From: Nemopilema nomurai
Lineage: Eukaryota > Cnidaria > Scyphozoa > Rhizostomeae > Rhizostomatidae
Direction of reading: 5' to 3'
DNA: 64,000 nucleotides
Assembly (NCBI GenBank): GCA_003864495.1
Contig: ML133456.1
Coordinates: forward strand, 1,117,255 to 1,181,254
Shown: one piece after another, positions 33,801 through 46,123 of the stretch
Layout: every line of letters begins with the position of its first letter
Numbering within the stretch: the first letter of the stretch is position 1
The notes under the pieces: model-generated
Told to the model about the DNA's origin: nothing
The model's database searches: none
Seen by the model: the letters and a program-made list of their open reading frames with translations, nothing else
Program-made: the position numbers and the translations under genes

Positions 33801-36800
33801 TACTGGATTCATATAGATGTTATAAATATATATTACATGTGCTTCCTTTAAAATAACAATAGATTTAGTAGGAGGGATAGCAGCAAAAGACGGAAAGCAT
33901 ATTAGACATCATAAAAACGAAGAGAAAAACAAGGTGCGTAGATGCAAGAAAGCTTAAAACGACAAATTTAATTCTATTTATCAAACAGAAGACTGGAAAA
34001 TACAAGATGAGAAATGCTAGAACAAGTTTAGAAAAAAAGTATGGTACATATTCGAGAAAGATGAGAAAAATGATACAAGAACAACAACGGAGAGAACAAC
34101 AATACAAAATGTAAATGATGGAAAAATAAAGGGAAAAGAGGAAGAAAACTATTAAACAAAGCATTACAAAGAGATTCACAAAATATACAACAAAAACTAA
34201 CAACACATCAATGCATCAATAGTTAAGAGGATAAAGTGCTTTAATAGTAGAGTGATATAACATTGTAATAGTAGGCAAGAAAAGTGAATTTTAAGGGAAA
34301 AAATTTTCTGGAGAACAAATTTATGGTTGCCCGAAAGAAAATCTTTGTGTAATTGAGGCCCAGCTTCAAGGGAATATCAAACTCAATGAACCTCCCACAG
34401 AAAAGAAGAATGACAAAATGCATGCACACTGCAAATGATAAGAAGATTTCTTGTCGTCTTCACAGGGAAACGCAACTGTGTAGACAAGAACATATTCTTC
34501 CGCAAAGAAGTGCACAATCGATATGTAAGATAACGCTGGTTTAAAAATGCTTCGACTAAGCACCTTTTGATGACTTCTCGTTATCATTAAGGCCACCATA
34601 AAACCCAGAATTCTTAGCAATTTCCTCCTGCGCTTTTTCGTAGGTTGGTGGCTCTTCAGGGGCAACTTCAGCAGCTCCACTTTTCTGAGCTTCTTCCTTT
34701 CTCTTCAATATTTCAGGGTCATGGGGATGGTGTAGTACATACAAGTGATTTGATCCAAACATTACTCTAAAAAGGTCAAATTCAAAGATGAGTTCAGTGT
34801 AAAAGCAGGAAGCTACGGTAGTTGCTAAGACAGGTACAGAAACGAATTGCTTACTTTTATAACAATTGATGAACAAATAAATAATAGCTTTGCATGAAAA
34901 TTTTGTTCAGTTAGAAAATAATTTTGCCTCAGAATTTTGTTCTGCTGAAAATGCTTTTTATGAAAAGTAGAAAAATATAAAGCATCATTTTGCAGCTGGC
35001 TATGGTAGGAATCTAGAATATTTCACATACTTTGTATATTTCTGAATTTTCCAAGAATTTGATTTCGTACTTGTTAGAATTCGCAGAAAGGAATTCGGCA
35101 AAAAAATACCTATCACTATGGTGTAGCATCGTTTCATCCACGATTTGAACTCCATTTACGACAATTTTAGCATTAGAGCCGGGAGAAATCTTGATTACAT
35201 TGTCATCGTGCACAATCGACGCGTGAGCTTTCTGTATGCTAAAGCAGAAGAACAGGCAACATGAAAATTTTTGGTATGTGGTTTTTAGACTCCTCCAAAT
35301 AAAAGCAAACCAAGACCACCTAGACTTTACATAAGAGAAACCAATGGGAAAAGTATGAGGAATTTAACATTAAATTATAGCCATTATCAAAGCAAATTTT
35401 GGAGAACTTTTTATAATAAAGTTTGCCAATACTTTCAATTAGTTAGGAATCTCGCACTAATAGCAAATGCTGCAGTGAAATGCAACTACGTAAAGGTATT
35501 GTGTTTTAGCAGAAAGGAGGAAACCAGCTCTTAAATCACAAACCTCAATCCCGTTAACACTATCTCGGGTGGTGGGTCAGCTTTCTGATTGCCAATATGA
35601 TAGGAACCTGGAAAATAAGATTTATGATTCGTGAAAGATGCTCAAGGACAGGAAGAGCGTAAAGGGAAAAAACCTCTTAATCCAATAAATTATCATGTAA
35701 AGAGTAAAATATCTTTAAACAAATGTTGAAATTGATTTACATGGGTAGTAGAATTTCGGTTCTTTATTTGAGAATGTTGATATATAAATACGATTTTTTA
35801 GAATTCTGGACAAGAAGGCAGTCAGAATTTCCAATGAGCAAGGCCTATCTCATATAAGGGGCTCAAAAACTAAAGGAGAAAAATTCCCATAAGCAGTGAC
35901 AGCATTGGGCAAATGTAAGAGAAGCATGAATAAACTGAAAACACGATATGTATGTTCCATTTCGCTGAGTGCTATTTCAATACGGTGATATTACCTTTAC
36001 CTTTTAACCATTATAATCAAATAAAGAGCAAATGATGAAGCTATGCCAGCTCAAATAATACTTGCTGGAGTATCTAGTATACATAATGGAAAAGAGAAAC
36101 TTGGAAGAAGAAAAAGAAGAAGAGGAAGGAAAAGAAGAAGAAGAGGAAGGAAAAGAAGAAGAAGAGGAAGTAAAAGAAGAAGAAAAAGAAGAAGAAAAAG
36201 AAGAAGAAAAAGAAGAAGAAAAAGAAAAAGAAAAAGGAAAAGAAAAAGGAGAAGAAAAAGAAGAAGTGGAAGAAGAAGAAGAGGAAGAAAGAAGACTCTT
36301 TGCAACTTCGATGCAAAAGAGTTACATTACCTGGAGGGACGAAATGAACTACCATATTTGTTAGTTGAGGGTCCTCGTTTAAATTCCAAAAGTGTGCGAT
36401 AGTCTTTCGCTTCTCCTGCTCCGATTTCACGGCAGCTACCTGGACCTAAAAGACATACACGGATAGTTAGACGATATAAATGTTTTTCCTGCTATAACGT
36501 GAACCGCTTGAGTGGAATTACAGCATCTCACATCAATTAGTCTTTGCACTGCATAGAAGCGAATCACTCAAGCCTTTAAATTTCACATGCATTTTACAAA
36601 TCTTACCCAGAAATATTAAAAAGCTACAACAATTGAAATTGTTTATGTTGAAGTGCGTATGCGAAGATACACAAATACGATCAAATACATGACCAGCACA
36701 TGGCGGATACTTTGCGAAGGAGGGTGCATAAACTGGGCCAACAGTTTCGTCGGCCAGATCCTTCTAGAAGAATTCGGGAGCTCATAGAGAGAAGAGCTGA

Positions 36801-39800
36801 GACTCATAGACCGGAGTATGCCTAGAGCCCATCTGGATATTGTTTATTATGGTCGTGTATGAGAATTTGCCTGTAAAGATTAATCAGTAGATCGCAAAGC
36901 CTACCTTCGAGGCTTCTTCCTGTTCTTTAAGCCGCTGTTGCCAGCTTTTCTTCATTTCCTCCATCTCAAGTTGATTTTGGCGCAGCTTTTAGAGATTGAA
37001 TAATGAGATTAAAACATCAATTTCACAAACGCGGAATATTCTACCACCAACTCTGTTTTAAAGCTAACTACTTTTCATAACGTGGTCACATGAACTGGCC
37101 CTACTCAACTTGATATTCACTTCACTAGCTTAACATAACGTTCCTAAAGTAACGCCCTAGAACATATTATGAGGAGGGTCGCTGGCTCTCTGTAATTCCA
37201 GGCATAAGGCATCATGAGGTGTGGTCACATCGAGAGAACCAGGACACTGCATGATAAGCTTAAGCTTCTCAGTGTCCTAAAAATATCTTCGGAAGCAAGG
37301 TAGAATAAATCAAATTAAAACATTTTGAATATGAAACAAAGATCTTTAATCAAACTGCAAGAGAAATTTTTCAAGAGGATTTAAGCTGTAAAAACAGCAT
37401 AATTGTTGGTCTTCACCAAAAGTGGAAAGCTGAATATAGTTAAAAAGGTGTACTGGATTCTCACAGGAAGCATAAGCTAGTTCCATTTTAATGAGAAGGA
37501 TCCAATTCAACTTAAAGACGTTGAAGAAAATAAAGAAAATAAAGATTAAGTAAGTGGCTGACATAAACTTTTTAGAAGAAGTTAAAATTAAACATAAACT
37601 TTGTAGTTTGGTGCTGGCCGAATCAAGACGCCTAACTCGGATGCATTAGTGCAAAAGGAAGATCAGATCTTTTTTGGAGGTGCGGAGGAGTAACAATTTC
37701 CGAAGGGAAGGAGTCCAGCACATGTCTCTGGACAGCTCTAGAAAGTCTGCTAGAAAATTATTCTGATACTCACCCTGTCTTCCATTTCCTTCTTTATTTC
37801 CTCTACCTCTGCAAATGCACAGAAAGAAAAGGCTGACATCGAAACAATTGAGTACAAATGAATAGGATTAAGTTACAATGTAGGATACACAAACATGATA
37901 ATATTTTTGCTCCATCCGATAGCCATCAAAGCTCTAAGTCTACTCTGAATAAGAAGCCCGCTTTTTGAAGCTTCGCATAATGCTGAACCCAAACGAAAGG
38001 TAGCAGACCTTCTTCTGAGACTCCTGCCTGTTGCTGTTGCTGCTGCTGCTGTTGTTCTTGCTCAAGGGGGATTCCACCAGCTTTGAGTGCATTCAACAAT
38101 CGTTCATTCTCTTCTCGTAATTCTCTGATAAGCTTTTCGGTGGGACTTTCGTTAACGACCGCCTTCGTCTTGATCGCTTTGGCTCTGTCAGCTTTGAATT
38201 TAAGGAAAATGACAGAATTGTATCACACGAACAAAAGGCAAGATAGTCAGTGTTAAGTGAACCTTCCTTTTAGAAATATCAAAACGGCTGCTTGATCGCC
38301 TATCATAGTATGCAGTACAATGCGATTTAATGCAATATAGTACAATGCAATTCAATGCAATACAATACAGAAAAATACAATGCAACACAAAAAAATACAA
38401 TACAATACAATTTTCTTACCAAATCTTAGTGTTGAAAGTGTCTCATCATAGTTAATATCAGCTGGACTGAGCGCTGCAATCTAGAATATTTAATAGTAGT
38501 TCTTATTATACTTCATCAGGCAAGAAATTCAAATCACATCCATAAAATTTAAACGATATATCCATAAATCATATCCATAAAATTTAATTCAGACATGCCA
38601 TTGCATTTGTGAAATAAGCTTGCGGAACAATTGTTTCCATCATGTTGCAACGCAAAAAGAATATATTTTATTTTATTTTAAAAGTAAAGCCGCCATGAAA
38701 TTTCCAGCACTTTGGTAGTGTCAGAAAATGATTGACATCGAGAATATGGAGACTGATTTTCTCTATGGTTTGCAGTGCAGCCTTCAAGGAGTCCAAGTAT
38801 ATAACAGAGCTATAGAAATCTCATGAACACTGCCACAAACCTACAGGAAGGTGGCATTTTTGCGTCTTTTATTATTGTTACAGGAGATAGGAGCAGACAA
38901 ATAGAATTGCTTATATCACCATGACAGTTTTGCTGTTTCCTCCAAGGGCATTCTTCAACAATCGGGTTAAAACCGAGTCACGAAAGGGAACTGAAATCAT
39001 GAAATACCACAACATTAGAGAATGGTAATCGTAATTTTCCAACTGCAAGGATTCAGGTTAAAATGCCTTGAAGACATATTTTTGACCACTGCAATTTCCT
39101 TGCAAAAAACTAGTAGCTTATGGTTTTAAAACTAGCATTGACTTCCAGAGAAATTAATGATGTTTAACAGTAGTAATCATGAATGTAATCACGAAAAAAC
39201 TTAACTTTCACTGATAGCATAACATCATCTCCATGGCGACCAAAATTTACCCATGGTTAAGCAATGATTAGACAAAGATAGCCTCGCAAAACTCATATCG
39301 GCGGAATGTTATGCTACAACAACATCGTTTGAATTTTTAAACGTAAAGATAATTTAGTGAGCATCAAAACTGTTCTATCATTCAATGTTTGCGTTTACTA
39401 ATGCGTTGGAATTACAAAAGGCGCAGATTCTAAGCTAGAATGATTCGTATATGATCAGCTACAACTTTAAGTTCGTCGAGCCAAGGAGTATGATTTCCAC
39501 ACCTATTACATTCTTTTTCCCCATACTCTGATCAGCCAGTGCTGTTAAAAAGAAAAGAGCATATGTCATCTTTGTGTCTAAAACAACAACACGACGTTTA
39601 TATTCGGAATAGCTTATCTTAGAGTGTTTCCAAACTATGTAAAGATTTTAGTGATGCTAATTAGTAATCAAAATCAGTGCAGACTGCCTACCTTTAATTA
39701 CATTTCCCAGTGAAGACAGTGATTGGTTGATAGCAGAGCCTTCCTTCAAGCGGTCGCCTGTAGCACCTGTCGAATCAGCTCGCTCACTGTTGAGGAAATG

Positions 39801-42800
39801 AGATAATGCAGTCTCATCTAGCACAACTACAGTGCTATCTAAGGGGCTCAATAATTCAAAATCTTGAAGATTGAGCAAGACGGACGTTTAAAAGCAAATC
39901 CATCTCTGCTTAACTGGGAGCACATGCGAGAATCCTCTAGAAAAAGCTCATGAATATTCATACAAATCTTAATCATTGCGGTGATTAGGTATACATAGAA
40001 AAATGACGTTTCAACAGAAAAAAGATGGCCTAAAGGAAACCCCTCAGTTTTTAACAGTGCAAAGAAGATTTGAAAATTTTGTGCCATGAAACTAGCTCTT
40101 TCTGTAATTCCTTAAGAAAAGATTCCACACAACCAAAACTAGAATTTCTAAAAACAAGCCAAACTATTTTGCTAGATAAACCTAGAATCCCCAACAACCA
40201 CCCTGAGTCTGGCAACACACGTCTTAGCATTCCTCACAGATGCCTTTGAATACACAGTGCCATAGCGCCAAACAGCCAAAGGTGACACCACTTAGAAAGA
40301 CAGCTGCTGGGACATATGCATTTCCACACAAGAGCCAGTTTGACTGCATTTCATTGCTATACAATGATGCATAATTAAAACACACCAAAATAAAGAACGG
40401 CTTCCCACCTTCCTGCAAGATCTACGAGATTAATGATTGACGTCGTCGTCGTGTTTTGACCAGCCGCGTTGGCTCCTTTCTGACTGAAGCTAATAGCCAC
40501 GATCGTATGGGCACGACTATGAAAGAAACGTATATGCTAAGGGGAACCGATGAACATACTCAGCGATGATTCACTAGATAGAACCTCCTAATTGGCTTTT
40601 TTACTAAGGCAATTTATTAGAATGTTTATGTCAGCTACCAACAAGAAATTAAATGTTAGTCTCAAGGTTGTGCTGCTGATTTTTGGTTTATTGTTTTCCT
40701 TTGTCGTAGCTAGTCATCCTAAAGGGGTACTCTACTAGCAAGTGTTCGCGCTATACGCTATTGCTTAGGGAAAACAGTAAATGAATTATGTAACTGCCCA
40801 TCAAATTAAGAAAGGTATTCACAGAATCAAACGTGAACAACACCACCACCCATAGCAGAACAAATCATAGAAAAAATCTCGGGATAGATTGGAAGCGTTG
40901 GAAGACTTTAGTTATACAAAACGTAGTGTAGCCATTTCATATAACAATTTGCAGCTGATTACCAAATGTAAGTGGCAACTGTCTCTTAAAGAACAAGAAT
41001 AGCAAACGGGAAAGGATGTGCTACCTGCTGGTTGCATTCATATTTGTCGAGGCTACAGTCCTGCTTTTTGTGCCAGATTCGATTTGGGCATCTATATCTT
41101 TGTAGCTTCCGACGGGTCGAGAAGTAAGCTGTTCAACTAATGAAAAATCAACAAGGGTTAGCAGGAAACTAATTTAGATAGACACATCGCAATTTTATAT
41201 TAGATACAGAAACAAGCGACCTCTTTACAAAATTGTCCCTTTAAACAGACATGGTACCAGTCCCTGACTAACCATGTCAACTAAATTGCAGACGGCATTC
41301 AATATTCCATAACTTATACACTATGTGCTGATGCCACAGGTTTGCAAATAATTAAATATTGCTTTGTGAACATTACTAAAGCTGATGATTAAGGAATTTG
41401 ATTTTAAAAATTTGATTTAACAAAGATTGAAAATGTTTATTAACTTGAAGGTTAATGAATTTAATTTACAAAAGAACTCTGGCTAAAAAAATATTGGAAA
41501 GTGGGTGAATCAAACAACTATATGACTTTAATCAAGCAAAGTAAACAAGATCACGCTTTTCAACCACACATGAAACACATATCTTTAAAACATTTCTGGA
41601 TACATGTAATTACTATAAATGCTCAGAAATAAAAAAATGCAATGGAATTTTAAAAACCAATAGAAGCCTAAAATACCATAGAATCCCAGCTTTGGATGCT
41701 GTCTCACTTTAAGGCCTCCTTTTATTTTCAGGGTAGCAGGGTTGAGCAAGTCTCTAACCTTTAGGACAAAGGAATATTGTAGGCAAACGAAAGAAAGATA
41801 AAGATGCTGCAAAACTAACTAACAAGCAAGATAGGCTACTGAAAGGTTATTGCTATGATATATTACAGAATCTATTCAGCAAACTCACTTGTTCATTGTA
41901 AATCTCCAGCATGCTAACAGCAACCTGAAAGCAAAAAGTACCCAGTGAAAAGATTAGAACACTTGAAAGATAGATACTGAAATATCTGATTCTAAGCTAC
42001 CAGTAACAGAGTAATTGTACCTTTAAGGTTTTTCTATTGTATTTGCAATGGTTGTAATTCTTAGCTATAAAAACAAACATTGTTTATTTAAAGGAGGGCA
42101 TGAATTTTCATTAGGAAATGTTTACCAGTGTCCACTTACCTGATATTCCTTATCTGATTTTTCTTCTTTCTTAGCATCAATACCTTGAAAGAGTCTCTCA
42201 CAAGTGATTGGAACTATCCCTAAAAAGACCAATTTAATACATCAAATGTTTGTACAAATTTACTGCCACTTGTATATTTCTTTTAATAATATTTAAAACA
42301 TAATGGTAAATTCATCTTTTTCTCAATTTTTGAAAATTCTTCATCACAATAACACACGAAACGACTCTCTGGAAGAGCAGCAAATAGGCATAACAGTTTC
42401 AAAACTAATTTTATCTGATTTTAAACATTGTGCTATTGATTTCAATTTTAATTTGTATTTATTTTATGCTGAAAGGATTTTTTATAATAAATAATTTAAT
42501 ATAAATAATATCAATATGAATACAAGAAATAATAATTGTAAAGCCAACCTTTATTTGCTCCATATCCAACCATTGAATATGATTTTCCAGATCCTGTTTG
42601 TCCATAGGCAAACAGAGAACAGTTATATCCTTTCCATGCATTGTTGAGAACCCCCTCTCCAAGATCGTCAAACACCTTTTTCTGGGAGAAATTGTAAAAA
42701 GAAAAATGATAAAGAGACAGATGCTAAAGACAAAAACATTTGAATAAAAAGCCTGGAAAAATATTGTATGGGGCTCTAGACATGCAATCCAACATTCTTG

Positions 42801-44087
42801 TGGAATTTATAGCAATTTCTCAATACAAATATTGCAAGTTCAATGACTTTGGATATTAAAATGGAGATTGCTACTTGAAATGGTTAATGACTGACTTAAA
42901 TTTTTTGACCTTGTGCAGATCTAAGTTCCAAATTTCTACAAAACAGCTTCAGGAATATGACATCACTTATTGTATAAATTAGCAATGTAGCAAAAGGAAA
43001 TGTCATTAATGCTATACCTGATCACTGTATTTGGGGTCATCAGGCTCAAGGTACCCATCTGCAAGTTCTTTAAAACCATCATGAGACCAATAGCTATAAT
43101 CAAAGGTGAACTTTCGTGGCTCGGCACTGGGGTTTTCTGGGTCCTTTATCAGTGTGCTATCTCCAACCATCTCAATAATATTAACAGCATTTCGAGTATT
43201 TTCGCGCCCATTGTAAGAATTTGTCAAGGAAAAGGTTCACTCTAGTTTAAAAACAATTATCAGGACACTGAATCGTTATCTATATAAGAAGCAGAGATAC
43301 TACAAAGCTTAGTAAGGCATGCATACAATGAACTTAACATGTTGAGTTATGCATTGCACCATTTTTGGCAACTAGAGTATTTTGATTTAGATGAAAAAGT
43401 TTCTGAAACCTTAGTTAGCTTAAAGTGCATTTTCGCTGCTAGAAAAACTAATTTCGAGCGTTAAAGCTAATTTGTATTGAGACAACTTTTGAGTTGTGCT
43501 TCCTAAAACCAGAAGACATGCCTAAATACACATCTGGTGCTGGATTCTTGACACACCCCCAAAAACAAATGCAGTAATCTTACAAGTTATTCTATTTAGT
43601 AAAAGATGCAGAAATATTTGCTTGTATTAACCGGGAGTAAGTGCGCTAACAAGATAAAATCCCAAAGTGACTCTTATTACTAATTTGATGTTGACTTTGG
43701 AGTCACACCGCATTGAATAAGTCCGTATGTGGTAGGCAAACAAATCAATGAATGGGCACCATATTGAGATGATATAATCCACATTTAAACGCTCGCATTT
43801 CATTAATTGATAAGAAAACAAATCGACGAATTGTTTCGCTGTAAGGCCCACGTCCTTCTTCTGGTGTCAGGTAACATTTCGCAAACAGGGGGGGTTTCTG
43901 CAGATTAGTCCTTGATGGATGTTATCGACAAAATTTATCAAATATCTAAACAAATAATAAGAAAACTTATCAATGTTTCGAAGTCTTTGACGCAAGTACC
44001 GATAAATTAAGCTACAAAAATTCTAGATCGACAAAAGGATATAAAAGGCCGAACTCTCACAGCAACTTTGATGTTTTCGTCAGCCAT
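24842..44087 (-). CDS. Kinesin-3, KIF28-like motor (complete, 30 exons, 1010 aa)
   Basis: Exons: 44087-44043, 43212-43018, 42681-42549, 42219-42140, 41924-41889, 41758-41677, 41136-41025, 40516-40409, 39786-39692, 39541-39503, 38990-38920, 38480-38420, 38191-38009, 37808-37774, 36985-36905, 36445-36331, 35607-35544, 35238-35110, 34766-34564, 33692-33607, 33478-33416, 31558-31424, 30548-30465, 29879-29817, 29371-29297, 28365-28297, 27863-27735, 27287-27030, 25800-25744, 24988-24842. Sum 3033 bp, all phases agree. Motor: [13 protein letters not shown]-loop GQTGSGKS (107-114), switch I NMNATSSR (222-229), switch II DLAGSER (260-266), with a PolyQ/coiled-coil neck. The FHA domain begins at [16 protein letters not shown]; a DUF3694-like region ([20 protein letters not shown]) and a C2-like segment ([11 protein letters not shown]) follow. 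KIF28 assignment rests on the [11 protein letters not shown] and LADGYLEP motor insert. Microtubule plus-end transport is family knowledge. It ends SSACVLQ, a CaaX-like box. Confidence 0.93.
28796..28862. repeat. 22-bp tandem repeat (3 copies) in a kinesin intron
   Basis: Three copies of TTGCCAAATTTTCAATGGCA-TC, the middle one with a single base change, between exons 25 and 26. Confidence 0.85.
29413..29569. repeat. 19-bp minisatellite (about 8.3 copies) in a kinesin intron
   Basis: Perfect copies of AATAGGACAAGGCGATAGG. It begins 42 bp upstream (on the gene strand) of the acceptor of exon 29371-29297. A 19-bp period cycles all frames, so it produces three overlapping false ORFs on the minus strand. 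Confidence 0.95.
29934..30159. mobile_element. Small inverted-repeat element (MITE-like, 226 bp)
   Basis: The left end CAAGTTCCTAATTGTAGGGG is matched by a perfect inverted copy at the right end over about 23 bp. It is non-coding and lies in a kinesin intron. No clear target duplication was seen, so the superfamily is open. Confidence 0.75.
32067..32978 (-). mobile_element. PIF/Harbinger element (912 bp) with 33-bp perfect terminal repeats
   Basis: The ends GGGCTGATTTATACGTCGCG match perfectly in inverted orientation for 33 bp. They are flanked by TTA on both sides (32064-32066 and 32979-32981), the Harbinger target-site preference. Further inverted subterminal blocks occur (AAAGCG(T/C)GAGTT). 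It carries a Myb/SANT-like ORF on the minus strand but no transposase, so it would depend on a related element for movement. It lies in a kinesin intron. Confidence 0.92.
32195..32635 (-). CDS. Harbinger Myb/MADF-like DNA-binding protein, probably truncated (146 aa)
   Basis: Starts [20 protein letters not shown], an acidic N-terminus of about 50 residues, then a basic [20 protein letters not shown] and [20 protein letters not shown]. The latter is the DNA-binding helix region typical of the second gene of PIF/Harbinger elements, whose product helps the transposase enter the nucleus and bind the ends. The tail after about residue 105 loses similarity ([13 protein letters not shown]), suggesting an internal deletion that removed the rest of the element. 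It lies wholly within the 33-bp terminal repeats. Confidence 0.7.
   Translation of the reverse strand: MAETDVYVSNSVDCGSESEEAGVESEIFNEDERGSFGSESEAEEACNVLFEKRKKKAGKKSSWPMDITNDLVDVICDNEYFRKKLIFTNTKTSKNGEIYLRLQAPISDFRRSTFFRCVKGAIRDLSLLRVFSVYWFPVAGNSQKCI
36098..36296. repeat. GAA/AAGAAG purine microsatellite beside a kinesin splice donor
   Basis: About 200 bp of nearly pure GAA, GGAA and AAAAG units on the plus strand (UUC-rich in the kinesin transcript). It lies about 35 bp downstream of the donor of exon 36445-36331. It creates false Lys/Arg/Glu-rich ORFs. Confidence 0.9.
38320..38412. repeat. Degenerate ATACA-type repeat in a kinesin intron
   Basis: AATACAATGCAATACAAT-like units next to the donor of exon 38480-38420; same composition as the tract at 10626-10800. 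Confidence 0.65.
43213..44042 (-). other. U12-type AT-AC intron (kinesin intron 1)
   Basis: On the gene strand the intron starts ATATCCTTTT (U12 donor consensus) and ends TTTTCCTTGACAAATTCTTAC, with a U12 branch-site consensus 11 nt before the terminal AC. Using these borders joins VAVRVRPF to NGRENTRN, exactly the conserved kinesin start. No AG lies where a GT-AG acceptor would be needed, and the upstream frame has a stop. Confidence 0.9.
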
Positions 44088-46123
44088 ATTCAAAAATTTT
44101 ACAGCTTCATCGATCTTCTTCGTCAATTCACATTTGCTTCACTTTGTAGACCTGCAAAGCTTAACATAAGGAACAAACGATTTTACAATACCAAAGTGAC
44201 AAACTAATTTATGACTTCTTGAGTGTGAATATTTGCTTCGACAACAACTTGTTTCTAGGAACGCCTGCCGAGATGAATAGAATGGTTTAACCTCCTTCCA
44301 GTATCAATCCCTATGGCTACCAAAACAACTTGTTTTCCTATCCACACTGTTGTCTCCGTATGAAGTCTTTTCCATTGATTTGTTTGCTTTTTCGATCTGA
44401 TTATCCAAGGTCTTAAGAAAGCGATGTAACATCCAGCACCCTTCCCCAACCATTCAAGCAACGAAATATAAAAAAAACTAAAAAAAAACTAAAAAAAAAC
44501 TAATTAAAAAAAACTGCAATTTATTATGAAAGCAATATTAATACGAAAATGGCATTTTACGAATATGTCCTTCTGTCAAAATACAACGGTGCCTTTTTAT
44601 TTATATTGCTTGTCTTCGTACTTCCTTAGAGGGGTGCTACTGGGGCGCTACTCCCATTAAAAGAAAGTGTTAGAAGCTACTCATCTGTATCATCTTGGTC
44701 GACAAATAGCATTGTGGAAAAAGGATATTAAAAGTGCATCTGGTAGCCCTACTTATAATTTTAGTTACGCCAAATAAAGATTGTATAACTTTAGTAAAAC
44801 TTGATAAACTTTAGAATGCTTCGGTGTAAAACTTGTGGAAGCCGTCTGTTCCGTTGAATGCGCTTGCGCAAGCTCAATGTTATTTGTCACAAATGCGTTT
44901 CGTATGATTCTCTCTGACTACTGACATCAGGCTGAATTGAAAAGCTTGTGTTTTACATTGACATGCTTTAGTAGGAAACTTCAGCCAAAGAGAATCAAGG
45001 GAAAAGTTATTTCATAGGAAGAAAAAGAGAAAAGAGAAAAGGGAGGGACGAATGAATGAAAGAAAGAAGATGTCCAGGGAAGAAGGAAAGGGAGGTAAGA
45101 AAGTATTGGGAAGATAAAGGTAAGAAAAACTTTAATATGCAAAGAAATCGTTAAGGGACTAATGCATAACATAAAAAGGATGGAAGGAAGGAAAGAAGGA
45201 AGGAAAGTATAAACGAAAAAAAGAAGGAGTGAAGGAAGAAAGGATGGAAGGAAGAAAGGAAGGAGTGAGTGTGTGAAGGAAGAAAGGATATAAGGATGGA
45301 AGGAAGTCAAGGAAGAAGGAAATAGTGAATGAATGAAGGTAGGAAGGTATGAAGAAGGGAAGGATAGGAGGAGGGAAGGAAGAAAGGAAGCGGTTGCGAA
45401 GTTACGGCTCTAGCCACAACAAAATGGTGGCACTCTATTTAAATGCAGGTCCCCTCGTTTACTGCAATCACAGGTCATGTAGAATTGGAAGACACCTATT
45501 TTAACTAATATGTCACCCAGACAGTTCTATTTTGAGAGTTTTAATGTCAATTATCGGTAGTGAAAACACGGCAAAGTCTGCTTGTGTTTCAGCATGCACT
45601 TGAGACTAGCCAGGTGATAGTCATGAATTTCTGTTCTTGACCTATGGGCCTTAGCTGTAAGTGAAATTGATCATAATTCTACTGGCTTATTCTTAAATGC
45701 GTTGCAAAGTGGTCTCTTAGGAGGCGCTTAAAACTGCCATATAGCTGTATAACGTTACATACGTACATTCTGATGAAGAGATTCGCACAACTTTAACTTG
45801 CATTGTTTAATCAATGGAATATCGAATAAGAATTGGCCGTCAGCCATGAAAACTGTGTAATTCTTAGGCACTAATAATATTCTAAAAAGCACCATTTAGT
45901 GACGAGAGGGTAACTGTAATATCCTGGTTGTTCTCGAATCTCACTCATGCTCTAAAAAGCCTGAGGGATTAATAAAACGTTTGACAAGCATGGAAGCCAA
46001 GACAATATGACGTCAAAGCATTCAGAAACAACAACATTTGATATCAATTTTGGGGCGCAGTATCGTGGGTTGGGCATCTGTGAGAGCCTGCGGCACATGA
46101 AAGTACCTTGCAAATAAGGCATA
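44088..46123. other. Intergenic with simple repeats
   Basis: Includes an A-rich AAAAAAAACT repeat at 44468-44513 and a degenerate GGAA/GAAGGAAA purine tract at about 44997-45390. No gene was recognised. The 5' parts of the divergent kinesin and intronless genes must lie here. Confidence 0.6.

Noticed and set aside
34353..34680. ORFs overlapping the kinesin FHA-linker exon in other frames
   Set aside because: They are shadows of exon 34766-34564 and adjacent intron.
36043..36430. Lys/Arg/Glu- and Phe-rich ORFs on both strands
   Set aside because: They are translations of the GAA microsatellite, in a kinesin intron.
44255..44461. Minus-strand ORF just upstream of the kinesin start
   Set aside because: No family features, not in frame with the motor start, and the kinesin ATG ([11 protein letters not shown]) is a complete N-terminus.
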